Below the pieces are notes generated by a model. That model saw only the letters and a program-made list of their open reading frames with translations, did no database searches and was not told where the DNA came from. DNA of 64,000 bases from Hippophae tibetana (lineage: Eukaryota > Streptophyta > Magnoliopsida > Rosales > Elaeagnaceae), in contig CM072810.1 in NCBI GenBank assembly GCA_037013495.1, positions 106,110,898-106,174,897 on the forward strand, given 5' to 3'. Positions 12,500 to 25,010 of this stretch are shown here, piece by piece. The number at the start of each line of letters is the position of its first letter. Within the stretch, counting starts at the first letter, position 1. The translations under genes were made by a program, and so were the position numbers.

Positions 12500-13529
12500 T
12501 GTTAGGCACATGTGACCAACTCTGTGGTCAAAATCAAGAACCAAGTATTTCATCTATTAATTAGGCATTGCAATCACATTACAAAAACTCAATCTATTTT
12601 CTGTCTTATATATTCTTAGGTGTAATTTGGTACATCTCATGTGACAAACAAAGAGTGATCTCAGTCACCAAAGAGCCTGATGGGTCAAACCCAATAAGCA
12701 TTGAGTCATTATATAAGTAAGATCATAAGAAAATCTCAATAAAGAGAGAAAGACCTAATAATTATTATTTATATATCATAAAGAGATAATTATGGATATA
12801 TGTTCATAATACTACAAGAAATCAATTATATTCTTATAAGGAATAGTCATCGAGTTGACTTTTTCTCCTAAATATATACTCACATATGTACATAATCATA
12901 AGACTTAATATAACTTAGGTCTTATATTTCACACATAACAAATAATAATAGTCAAACACTATTCTTCTTCATAATTACAGAGCAAGACTTATATCTCCTT
13001 TAAATTTCATCATCTTATTACTAACTTAAGCATCAAAAAGCTAAAAACTTCGTTCTATAGGATGGTCAAATGTCTTACTAGTTTGTTCATCTCGTAGATC
13101 CATAGAGGACAGTCCTACTTGATATTGATGAAAATCGACATCAATATTTGGCACCCTTTGTGAGAAAGAAGTATGTTTTACTCACCTAAAAAATATAAAA
13201 TTTGAGGACTCTCAAAAAAGTTCTCAAGCTACAAAAAATTCATATAGGCCTTTTGAAAAGAGACCAAGAAACAACAAGGTTTTTCAAGAGAAAGCCACAC
13301 ATTCATATGGTTCACTACTTTCAACAACTTAACTTTCTAAATAGTTACAAGAGATCCAATAGAGGTTAATCCTAGGTAGACTCCAAGACCTAACGGTCTT
13401 TACTCAATCCTCGTTCACCCTAAAGATCATGACCATCCTATTTTCTAAAAAGTTCATATTGCCTAACATAGGCATGAATGATGGACCTCCAAGTACACAT
13501 ATGAACCAAATCACAGATCAAAGAACAGT

Positions 13530-14531
13530 AGTCTAGATCAGATTTAGATAATTAAATTTTAAATCTAACTTTCATATTTTAAGTTTATTATAAAAATTCT
13601 GACATCAAATTTTTCAAAATAAACTTTATAGAATTCTTGAATAGAAAATAATACTTAATTTTGTAAAAATATTTTATTCCTTTTAATATTTTACAAGCAT
13701 AACAACATTATTAATATTTCATTATAATTTTAGTTAGACATGTTTCATTTTATAATTGATCAGAAAATTACATAACATATAAAAATAACACATAAAGAAT
13801 AATTGAAAAGAATACATAAATATATTTTAACCAAATTTTCTTGAATTATTTATAGAAAGCCTTAAAAGAAACGCCAAAGTGTTTTATTGAATTGAGACTA
13901 TAACTCTTATATAAATTAAATTTGTTCAACTCTTATACAAGAGAACAACTTTAAACTAATAAAAGAAAACTAAAATTTTAAGAGACTAAGAAGAAAGGAG
14001 CTAAAAAAGTTATGAAATTGATGATTTATGGGAGTCCTATTTATAGGTTTAGAAAATCATATAAGAAAGGATGACACTATGTGAATACAATAGCTCACAC
14101 TACGATATGCACATAGTTTCCACACTCATTGTACTCTATCCAAGCATTTCACATCGTTGCACACAAATTTTTTATGCCATGGCCCACGAAGAATTAAGGA
14201 CAATTGTATTGAGTTTGTTAGGTCACATCATTACACACGATGTTTTCGCTCTATGACTTACCCTGATCTGTTTTACTTATTTTCCTTATTTTCTTGTATC
14301 ATTTTTCGAATGGTTTGGAGCATTACAATGGAGTACTTCAAGTGTAATTCTTTAACTATTGATCAAATTTATCTTTTTAACCTAAAATACTTGAAAAATA
14401 ATAAAATATACCTGTGATTTTGAAAAGACAGATTTAAATAAAATAATAGTAAAACTAAGTAAATAAAAATATTTTAATTATTAAACATGCATAAAATCAT
14501 GTTATATTAAGTGATTTCGAACACTCATTAG
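13530..14531 (-). mobile_element. Partial LTR of the TGATGAG...CTCATCA family
   Basis: Aligns along its length with the right half of the LTR at 34236-36192. Shared landmarks in the same order include a TTTTACAAGCATAA-type block, the TATTTATAGG motif (a TATA box on the minus strand), AAAATAC(C)TGAAAAA, TACC(T/C)GTGATT, and a final CACTCATTA (CTCATCA with one change). Strand is minus because promoter and terminal landmarks read in that direction. The left half seen in the other copy is absent or unrecognisable. Left border uncertain by some tens of bases. Confidence 0.65.
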
Positions 14532-15039
14532 TAGACATCATCATTATGGATTCCCCATCCTCATACAATTGCATCCTGAGAAGACACTTTTTGCTTGGGG
14601 TCAGGGCTATAGCTTTAACCTACTACCTGGCCTTAAACTTCCCAACAGACATATGAATAGAAGTGGCACTTGGAGAGTAAAAGGTAACTAGAGAATGTTA
14701 TGCCATAGGGATCTGGATGGGCAAGAAGTAAAAGTCTTGCCAAGCTAAGTCCAAAAATTGCTTACCCTGTTAGTTTTATTTTTCCTTTAAGTTTTTAACA
14801 ATTTCCATTGTTATAAGACTTAGTAAAATAAATAGCCTTAAGCGACCATATTCCAATTTCTATTCCTATGATATTTTTATTTATTATGTAATTTGATTTA
14901 TTTTCAATAAATCAAGAATTTTGGAAACATATCTTTGCCTATGATCATATGTCTACACTTGGAAGATATGATAAGATGAAAAGTCAAATATCAAATAAAA
15001 AAATGACTTGAGTTCCTTGCATCTAGAAAGGCCAAGGTT

Positions 15040-15870
15040 TTCAGTGCAACACTACTAAGAACTGAGCACAATAAAATCCTTAGTACATGCCAGGGTATGC
15101 ACCCATACTAAAGGAGTGAATAAGAGGCATCCCAATAGATGAGCTTTGCATCTTAGAGCCAAGACCACCAAATGATCCATATAAGTTGGGAAGCGTTAAG
15201 TTATAGAAAGGATGTACCCTAATCATAGGATCTGTAGTCTAAACTACAACTAACATGGATAATAACTTAATCTACCATAGACCTTGAAAGAGAGCTATGG
15301 CTCAAGAGCTTTACCACATTGGGACTAAATGCAATAAAATCCTTAATACCTAACAAGGGCATGCACCATTTCTAAATTAATGAATAAGAAACATCCCAAC
15401 ATGTGAACTCTATGCCTAAGGGCTCATATTATCGAACAATCCATAGAACCTAGGCACATTAAGTTACAAAAAGGACATACCCTAATCATAGGCTATGTAG
15501 TCCAGATTATAACTAACATGAAAAATAGCTTAATTCGGTCTTATCATCTCTTAATTGATTATAAACCCAAAAAAGGGCCATGACTTGAAAGCGAAGCTAT
15601 CTTGGAACTAGGTAATAAAATCCTCAATGCCCCACTAAGACATGCACTGCTACTAAAGAAGTGAATAAGAATTACCCTGGCCAGTAAGCTCTGCGCTTCT
15701 AAGACTAGTTCACCAAATAGTCTATAGAAGTTTGAAGCATTAAGTTATAAATCGGATACACCTTAACCACAGGTTTTGCGGTCTATAATACAACTAATAA
15801 AATATAGCTTAGTTGGGTCCATATGACCCTTTAATTGGCTATAAACTCTAAAAGGGGGCCATGGCTTAAA
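15040..15870. repeat. Degenerate tandem array, three units of about 263-281 bp
   Basis: The anchor ATAAAATCCT occurs at 15071, 15334 and 15615, giving periods of 263 and 281 bp. Each unit continues with 'gcatgcac' and 'gaataaga' blocks, then 'taagttata', 'accctaatcata' or 'accttaaccaca', and 'aactaa(c/t)a'. Units have diverged by roughly a fifth to a third, so the array is old. It lies in the interior of the decayed LTR element; no coding frame runs through it. Confidence 0.8.
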
Positions 15871-18800
15871 ATCCACATTATTCTAAGTCCAGAAATCGTC
15901 TCAAGTTAACACTATGTCAAGAATATAGACTAAGGTTTGTAGGATTCTGGAAATGAGACTACAAATCTCCAACAAAATGGAGATCAAAAGTTTTCCTAAG
16001 TTGGAAACTATCTCATATTTGGACCACTTGAACAAATTCAAGAGCTCCAAACAGAAGTGATGATAGACCAAAAGGCTCAACCAAGAAATACTTGGACCAA
16101 TAAGTAAACACCAACTTAGAAAATTTTTCAAGGAAACATGGCAAGGCTACAAGTATACAAGTTCTATGTCACCCAAACTTCAAGCCACTGATTGTCCAAC
16201 CAAACGAATGCATAGGCTAGAGATCGAATTGACACTAGATATCATAGACCAAGACCACATAATGCCAACTAGAACTAGATGTGGTAAGCCAATACGAAAA
16301 AGTATGGTTGATTGGCTAGGAATAAGAAGTATGGATGACTAGGAATGTGGCTAACCACTCTTATGGCTGGCTAACCAAGAGGTGCCTGGGTAGGAGTACA
16401 TCTTATTGTCTAAGACATGCCTAGTTAGGAATGTGACTTGACATGCATATGGCTGGATAGATAGATCTAAGCCTTGGCTTGAGTAATCTTACCCTATTTT
16501 TTGTACACTTTATGTATAGGATCCACACTTTGTTATATGTCAATACGTCTTTTTACAATCGTGTATCAACTCAAAGGTATATAGTCTCACAAACAGATAA
16601 GACAAAGATCAGGTTCAAAAATAATGTTACAAGTACACGTAAAAGATAAAGTGTAGAAAGTAACACAAGATCCAATAAAATAATACAAGCATAGTCATGT
16701 CTAAAAAATCTATTCAAAAAGTCAAGTCTAAGAATAAAAGTAAAGCCAATAAGTATGTACACTTTAGTAGAAAGATACATAAAGTCTAGGCTCACCTAAG
16801 ACTAAAAGAAGTAAAGAACTACATGATACTAATATATGAATCTAACAACATCCTAAGCTACATCACCACCTTCCACATCATCGTCTTCAATCTTATAAGG
16901 GTATTCACAACAAAAACCGCTAGAATCATCATCGTTCCATTCGGAAGTGACTAAACCATAACGAGAAACATGTCTCTTTAAGGAGGGAAAATAATCATAG
17001 ATACAATAATCTCTAAATAGGCCTATCTAAACCACATTCACCTTGTCTAGAAGTTACGAGCCTAAACATCCAAGGTATCTTTGACATATCTAGTAGGGTT
17101 GTGGTACTTAATAATGATTTGGACCCTAGCCCATTTTACTTCAACTATAAGTGCCCATAATTGCTCCTGGATTGAGTATAGGATCTCAAATAGCTCATCA
17201 TATTGCTCCTTATACTTCGCCCAAGCTATTTACTTCTTCACCAAGGGTGTATCTAACCGGCTAACTTTTTTTTTTCAATTGTTTCCTGGGCCACCATAGC
17301 CATCATCTGTAGCTTTAATGCTACGAGAACTTCTAACCTAGACTCTTCCAACTGAGTCTCCAATCCTCAATGAGTAGTCTTAAAAGTGTTAGTAACTTTA
17401 ACCATCACGTGGATTTCTTCCTTTGCAACTAAAAAGTACCTCTTTAGACCAACACACATTATGATGTCCCATTCTAGTTCCTCAATAAGCTACCATGATC
17501 TCCTTACCGAGGTATAGATGTCCTCATCCTTAAGTTAGTAGGCCTTGGAATATCTGGAAAAATAAATGGCCCAAATAGACACATAGTATCCTCATCCACG
17601 TCAATAGGTCCTAGAGAAAACTTGTCCACCACTAGGTTAGATGGAATGTTACTAGTTACCTGAGGGGACTCTACCCTTTTAGAACATGCCGCAAGAATGG
17701 TCAACCTATGACTTGAGGATCTCTTCCCCTTGAAAGCTCTAGGCTTTCGTACAACTTTGGCCTTCTTATAACCTTCCACTTAGTTAGAGTCCTTCAAGAA
17801 ATGAATCATAGACTATGTCTCATTGCTCTTCCCAAAAGGATTCCTCAAAGCATACCTGTAAGAAGTTAAAATTTAGTGTAATGACCTAATCACCCAAAAC
17901 TAATAGCATAAGAATGTTAAACTACAAGAAACACTTATTGTCCAAGTTAGAGGGTCTGTTGCTCTCTAGATTAGTTATATTTGACTTCATGCCCCAATAA
18001 GAGATATGAGTAGGAAGGATGAGTCAGTTGCTGTGTCACCTCGATGTGGGAAAACAACATACCAATTCAATAAAATCCTCTTGCCCAGATGTGATATCAC
18101 CTCGATCACAATGCACTACAAACAAAAAGAAACATGTCAAACAACAATAAAACATAAAATAAAAGACTAAGTGTAAGACACCCAATCATTTCTTTTGAAC
18201 TTAGTAGGCATAGGAGGAATGTCAAGAGATGGAATATCAAAATCACCCAATGTAATAAAGAGGGAATCCTTCCATCCTTTATTAGTATATGGCAACTTAT
18301 CAACTAGGATACGATTACCATAAGGTTTAAAATGGAACAAGCCCCTATTATTTCCTGGTAGTTATGAATGGTAGCAGTACTTAAACTCTTCTATGGTCTA
18401 TCGTGCTCCTTCCAAAGCACCCAATAACCAATTAACATCCTATAATAGTTGGGCAAAAGTTGTCACGAAATTGCATAAACATTGACCAAGAAATTTCACA
18501 CTATCAGTAGAAAAAAAGGAGTCGTAACCCTACAAAAAAGTGATCAGTAGATAAAATAACTTTGCTAGGAAAATAGTTGCTCAAACTGTGCCGGGAACCT
18601 AAGGCATCAAAGTAATGGACTCATAGATCTAGAACATCTCCCTCATCATATCCAAGTAATGATATGTCATCTTGGAATAGTAAAGGTTCAGAGAAAAGAA
18701 CTCAATATTGCTCTAATCAATACCTCGTTGGCATAAAGGGATGCCAGTTAAGATAGAATTCAATTCATTATGGCTCGAAGACCTAATTTGCATTAAATGT

Positions 18801-19839
18801 GCTCCCAAATGACCTTCGTGAATGGTGTTTAAGGAACCGCAATATTAGGTTGGCCCAAGTCCATCACATGACAAAACCTACTCCCAATCGAGAAGTACCT
18901 GCCGAAAAGTTATCGATCAATTAGGTATTGGCAATGGAAGTGCTAGCCAAAGAACCACCAGCTAGGGAAGTACCAACCAAAAAGCTGTCAGTTAGAAAAG
19001 CACCAACTAGACCATTGCTAATAGGACATGTTTTGGCTAGACATAGACAAATCAAGATATCGTTGGCTAAGGTTCTATCGGCCAAGACTTCACCAATTGT
19101 CCCAATCTCCACTCGACCACCAACACGTGCTACCCAATCCAATCCTTGGTACACACCCATGCTAGCCAAACCTAATCTTAAACATCCATATATCTGATAT
19201 CCATCACTTCTTGTGCATGAAGGTGAGATATAAGTGTCGTGGGGTGCAAAGTGTGTACATTGTGGAAAAATAATTATTCTACACTACATGTAACCTAATG
19301 GAATAAAAATAAATTAAAAATAAATAAATAATAATTATGGAAGAAATTACTTTGAAAAATGTAATCCCACTTTTCTTCATTCTTTTCCTTCTCTCAAAAT
19401 GGTCACATACAATGGCCAGGACTACAATCAAGGATTTGAATTTCATATTTCCCTCCAAAAATAAGGAAGAGTTGACTTTCCAAGTTTAAAAGTGAACTTC
19501 TTGACTAGGAATTAGATTGAAAATCCAGAAGCATTGCCAACAAAAGACATTGTTGGCACGGTTTTAGTAGCCAACCTATGCATTAAGTCCCTCACTTGGA
19601 TAGGTCAAAAAGCACATGAAGGTGAGCATAATGACGTTAGTGTGATTGACGAGGGTCATGAATCTAGGTATCGAAAAAAATTACAATCAAACCTTCTTGT
19701 CCAAGGTCAGAATGTTTGAGGGGCTAATATCGAGTGTAATTTCGTTTATCTCTTACAATAGTCTGAGATCTTAATAGTTTGTTCATCACATTGATCTATA
19801 GAAGAAAATCTTATTTGATATTAATAAAAATCGACATCA

Positions 19840-22800
19840 ACACGTACAAAGCTAGTTTTTGCGTCAACTATATTTTTTGACTGTTTAGATAATGAAAAAA
19901 AGATGTAAGAATGAAAAACAAATTTAGTATAATGTTTATAGTTAGGTTTTGCCAGTTAATTAATTAGAGTGTATGCATGTGTTTGCTTCATTCAAAGCAT
20001 TCATAATATTGATTTTGTGTAAACTTTTGAGGTGGATGGACAAAGGTTATATTTTTTCTTCCCTCTAAAATGTAATGGTAAGGAAAATAAACCAACACGT
20101 ATATGAGATACATTGTACGCATCATAAAGATACACTTTTCTCGCAATAATTTAAGGCAACCTTGATAAGATACTAATGGAAAAAACCAAATTTGTAAGAT
20201 TGAACATATGAAAGCTTTTATTATCAAATAATCCACTCGTTTTCTTGAAAGTATTAAGTGTGGTGCACATGATTGGTTCAATCCCAAGATTAGGTAATCA
20301 TCGAAAACCATAATTGATAATTAATTAATCCTCAACAGTGCTTATATATAATATGAATAAATTGCATAACAAATCAATTTATTTTTATAAATTAAATATA
20401 TTAATAATGTATTTTAAAATAATATATTTTAATTATCTTATTATTACATTTATGATATTTTAGTTATTTTAGGCCAATTTTGATAATTTTAAAATAACTT
20501 TATTTTTCATTTTTTTAAACTTTTGAGACATATTCATATTCAAACATTTATTAACACTCTTGTTATTAAGATTCAATTTGATCGAATTTAAGTTTTTTTA
20601 ACAAAGATAATCCAAAAAAAATCAAAATTAACAAAAAATGACTAAAATAACCACTTTACAAGAAAAATTGAATATTTTTTTAATATATGATTGTTTTTTG
20701 GAACAAAATTTTGTCATATATACTAGTTCTTCGATAAATTAAGTGTTTGACGGAAAATCTTTAGGCCATATTTTTTCCAGCAAAAATTTGTTGAAAAAAG
20801 TTAAAATATTTTTTAGCTTATATTTTTAATTGTAGCAAATTTTTAATTTTTAAGAAAAAATTGTTAGTGAAACTTGCATCTCTTTTCTTTTGTTATATTT
20901 TATTCTATAGTTATTGATGACTAGTAAGAATGATATAAAACTTTGATTTAGTTTAGTTTGAAACTACTTTAATCGATCAATTTTTTTTACAAATCTTTCG
21001 TGTTTTCTTTTAAAAAAATATTATTGCTTTTAGATATCTAACGACAAGTACTTTGGTGAAAATTTAATGTGTCTTGGCGGGTAGATGATTTCTTTTTCCC
21101 GATGTATAAGCTTTGTATTGGTTATATACTATTATAAAAGTGACTTTTTATTACATAAATTTATAGTAGTATTTTTTAAAAAACCGATAAGGTAGGATAG
21201 AATACATTGTATTTTAAAAAAAAACTGTTATTACTAACTTGATAGTTTTTCTTAAAATTTGAAGCAAATATTATAGACTAACATAAATACTATTTATCCT
21301 CTATTTGAAATTATCTCAATTAAGCAAGCACGGTGTCTTTATTTTCTAACCATGAAATGGAATTATAGATTAATAATGTATGCCTTGTCATTTGCTCATT
21401 GCAAGGAATTGTTTTAAGTTTTTAAACAATTCTATTTACTACCTTTAATGTGTAAATTAATTATAGTTTGGAAAAAAATATTTAATTTATTTTGTTGTTG
21501 TTATTATTATTATCATAACAGTTTATATTAATCTCGTATTAAAGTTTCATTTAAAAAAAAAATACTTGTTTTAAATTTTTAGATGAAATTATCAATTGTT
21601 AAAATTAATTTATTTTTAGTCCAATGCTAGCTAGATAATATTGTTTTATAAACAATTTTATTTTTATACATCGACAAGACCATTATGTCTTTATAAAGAA
21701 AATTTGTTTCCAACAACTTAAAAAAATGTCTTAAAAAAAGCAATTATAGTTTTAAGTTCTAAACCAGTTTTTTTATATGAAAAAACTGTTTTTACCGAAA
21801 AACTTTGTCAATGAAAAAGTTTCTGCTAAGACAAATATATTTTTGTTAAAAAATACAGTTTCTTTGACAAATATTTTATTAGAAAAAATATTTTTACCAA
21901 AAAATATTGACTTTGTTGAGAAAAACCTTTTATACGACGAGGATATTATGACAATAATCCCAACAAAATAATTTATCGAGAAAAAGTTTATAACAATAAA
22001 CGTAAGTGTTTTTTTAACAAAGTGATTTGTCATTGAAAATAATTTTTTTATAGTGTAAAAAATATAACAATAATATTATTAAATTGTACAAATCTTAATA
22101 AATATAACTAATATTTTTACTCTATAAAATTAAAATAACTAAAATATTTTGCTTTTTTTGAATATTTATGGGGCTACAATTTTAACGTAAGTGGTTTTGT
22201 CTTCAGAAGCAAACACCTTTTAGTTTTCAAAAAGTATTATTAATTTGCATCCAAACACGCTTCAAAATAAGTAAAAAAAATGTTCTGTTTAAATGAAATA
22301 ACAAGTTATTTTGTTTATTTATGATTTATTGAACTAATTTTCTTAAAAATTACATGATTATTTAATCGTTAAAATTGAAATATAATAATATTTAATTATG
22401 ATTGTAGCGTGATTAAAATAAAACTTTAGTCACTATTTATTATAAAAATATATAATTTTAATCATATATTTAGGTAAAATTATGTGAATAAAATGACTTA
22501 ATTTTAAATATTAAATAGCTTATGTATTTATAGTAAAAACTTAATTATTAAAACTCACTAATAATATAAACCAAATAATCTAGAAAACTGATGACCAGGA
22601 AGAATTTTTTTTATTACTCAACTAACTAAACTACGTTATTCTATGAACAAAATAAATTGAATTGTTAAACGTCAATGCATGAAAACATAACATATTAATA
22701 GTGGTCATAGGCCCGGAAAACTTGTATTGAAAATGAGAGATTCCATCCAAATTAATAACTAATTTTGTTTGATAATTAATTATATTTTTAAATTTAAAAT

Positions 22801-23551
22801 CAATTAGAAATTTTGTTACATTTTTACTTCAAATTTTTTATGGTTTTTGGAATTTAAAGAAAATAATTTTTTTTTGAAAAACCCTATTAATTTTTTTTAT
22901 TAGTTAACTTTTTGTTGTAAATAAAAGAAGAAAACACTACTTTTTACAAAAAATAAATTCCTTTTCTAAACAAATTAAAAAACAGAAAACAAAACTCGTT
23001 ATAAAATAAATCCATATCATTCAATATTCATTTCATATAATAAAGAAATAACAAAAATGCTTATAAAAAAACCCAAAATTAAAAATTAAAAACAACTTGG
23101 TATAGAAAAGACATCCGTCCTAGTTTTAGGCTTCATTTTCAGTGACTCATCTTCTTGGACTCTTGTTGCATTTTTTTATGTAACTATGAACTCATATTCT
23201 CATTCAAATCATTCACCTTATCTTATATAAATCATTGAATATAACAACGAAAATAAATCTAAAATACTAATTTATATCCTTCTATATTAAAAAATATATA
23301 TTATTTTTATTTTTATAAATTTGTGTTATTAATTAAGGTAATTTAAATATAATATATATATTACAACAGTAAAAGTACAGATATTATTGAAGTGTATCTT
23401 ATTATGGAGAGTTGAATTGTATAAATATTAAAAAGAATCGCGTGAGGAATATACACCGACTCGAAAACAAAAGCTAATCGCCGAATGAACCGAAAGCTGA
23501 TTATCAGATTACAAACTTCTAGAAGCTCCACAAACAATTTCAGCTATTGGG
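19840..23551. other. AT-rich intergenic DNA
   Basis: No gene could be supported. A 107-codon ATG-initiated frame on the minus strand (19988-20311) has no recognised similarity. At 21770-22033 an AT-rich block with repeated TTTGT-GAAAAA-type words is open on both strands, which reflects low complexity. Immediately before 23552, at about 23515-23530, a palindromic TTCTAGAAGCTCC resembles a heat-shock element. Confidence 0.4.
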
Positions 23552-25010
23552 ATGGATCCGAAATCCATTTCAGAGCCACCTCCATCAATTCCTTCAACCA
23601 TATCAGACCCTCAAGTTCTAAGTGATCAGTACGAATCTCTCGAAGAAGGTGATCTCTATAGCCGCCTCAAACCATTCCAACATCGAATCAATAGACTGAA
23701 AAAAAAGATCCAGGCTGGAAACGAGAAGACGATGATGATATGAGGAGGTTGTGCGAGAGCTAGTGGTGTGGACGACTGTGATGTTCAAGGCAGTTCCAGG
23801 TTTTTGCTCTGAGCTTGATGCTCAAACGGTGGCAAGTGATTTGGAAGACATTCGAAGGTAATTATATCTGACTGATCGAATATGCTGGGTTTTGCCTTAC
23901 ATATGGTTACTAACTGTGTTTTGGTCATAATGCAGTGAAGGTTCCTTGAAATTGGCTTCTGAGGGAACAGAGACTGGAAGATCCCTTCCCTATTCTTCAT
24001 CCATTTCTAGCTTGCCTAGTTCGTTTGCTTTTAAAATGCAAGACAAGAAGGGCCGAATGCATAGGTCAAAAGACTTCACCCCAATTTTTTAATTTTATTT
24101 TTATGATTACTTTTAAATTTTAAACTCAATTTGCTTACCCGACCCTTGTGCACCCTGGACAATTTTAAGTCTTCTGGATAGACCATCTAATGAGAATTTC
24201 TATTTTGGTCTTTTTAATGGGAAAAATATAAATTGCTTGGTCCTTTGGTAATAGTTCTATTGTCGACTCTTGCCTGAATTTTCTTTGTTTGTTGATTTAT
24301 TTTCAGATACTCGTAGTTTGACAGAACTCATTACTTGTATAATTCAGAGGGTGGGTAATGAGATTGACCGTGATAACCTGCCTCAGATTTTGGTAATGTG
24401 TTTACTTTATGAGATTTTTGTATACTCTGTTAGAATACTGAAATTTCCTGATTCTAGGCTTTATTTTGTGCCTATACTCTATTAGTACGCGGATGAAAAC
24501 CATGACAAAGTAGTGCTAACGTCAGATAGCGATCTTATAGCGGCTCTGGAACATGCAAGGCTGGCTGGTTTGAAGGTATCAATACTTTCTCCATTCTTAG
24601 AATAGAAAGCATGTACTCCTATCTAACAGAAACACATAATTGGAAGTTTTACTTGGAAAATTGGTATCATTTCATCATGCTAGAATAAGGGTTTTTCATT
24701 TAGATAATCTTCTTTTGGTAGAAGTTTTGCACAAGAGGCGGCCAGATCAATTAAATGTGTATGATATTTTATCTAAAGCAGTTATAACCCATAATCATTA
24801 AGCTGGTTGACGTGTGATATCCAAATTGATGAAATATAGGGTTTAAGATTGCACTTGGACTATTCTCAGACACACATGATAGTCAAAGATTGACATCTGC
24901 GGGATATGGATTTTGCTCAGGCAGATGGTTGGGCGTCTGTATTCAGTGCTGTTGCTGCTGGAGGTGCACTAGTTGCAGGATTAAGGGTCTTGGCGGCGTT
25001 TTGGAGATGA
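23552..25010 (+). pseudogene. Chimeric pseudogene: foreign 5' exon joined to 3' exons of a CBSCBSPB-type (CBS/PB1) gene
   Basis: The first exon-like frame (ATG 23552 to TGA 23741-23743) encodes 63 residues whose start (Met-Asp-Pro-Lys, Ser-Glu-Pro-Pro, Tyr-Glu-Ser-Leu-Glu, Asp-Leu-Tyr-Ser-Arg-Leu-Lys) resembles the N-terminus of proteasome ATPase RPT3. A second frame at 23742-23857 ends at a GT donor. Then come exon-like blocks 23936-24064 (Phe-Lys-Met-Gln-Asp-Lys-Lys-Gly-Arg-Met-His-Arg), 24307-24392, 24486-24575 and 24840-25010 with GT-AG borders; together they encode a PB1-like domain and the C-terminal Ala/Gly-rich hydrophobic tail of CBSCBSPB proteins. Both CBS pairs are missing. Damage: stop at 23741, mismatched phase between the blocks ending 24064 and starting 24307, and an in-frame TGA at 24891-24893 just before the tail. 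Introns are kept, so the copy arose from DNA, not from mRNA. The CBSCBSPB part is confident; the RPT3 resemblance is tentative. Confidence 0.7.

Larger units (their letters stand above)
13074..19839 (+). mobile_element. Decayed, non-coding LTR-retrotransposon-like region
   Basis: Two 70-bp segments, 13074-13143 and 19770-19839, are about 80% identical and both end in GAAAATCGACATCA or AAAAATCGACATCA. The first is followed directly by TATTTGGCACCCTTTGTGAG, which resembles the primer-binding site used by many plant Ty3/gypsy elements (family form TGGCGCC...). This suggests 3' ends of two LTRs with about 6.6 kb between them, plus orientation. The upstream LTR probably starts before 12.7 kb. No intact gag or pol was found: frames such as 17504-17779 (minus) and 18921-19197 (both strands) have no recognisable domain. 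The interior holds a ~270-bp tandem array (15040-15870) and an inserted LTR fragment (about 13530-14531). A non-autonomous or very old gypsy element is the best guess. Confidence 0.4.

Noticed and set aside
18921-19197. Overlapping 82- and 89-codon frames on opposite strands, with repeated Leu-Ala patterns
   Set aside because: They come from degenerate short repeats (CTAGCCAA, CCAACCA) inside the decayed LTR element; neither matches a known protein.
19988-20311. 107-codon ATG-initiated frame on the minus strand
   Set aside because: No recognised domain, signal peptide or family resemblance, and no clear promoter. Kept only as a note.
21773-22033. Phe/Lys/Asn-rich frames open on both strands
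   Set aside because: Low-complexity AT-rich sequence with repeated AAAA/TTTT words gives long frames on both strands by composition.
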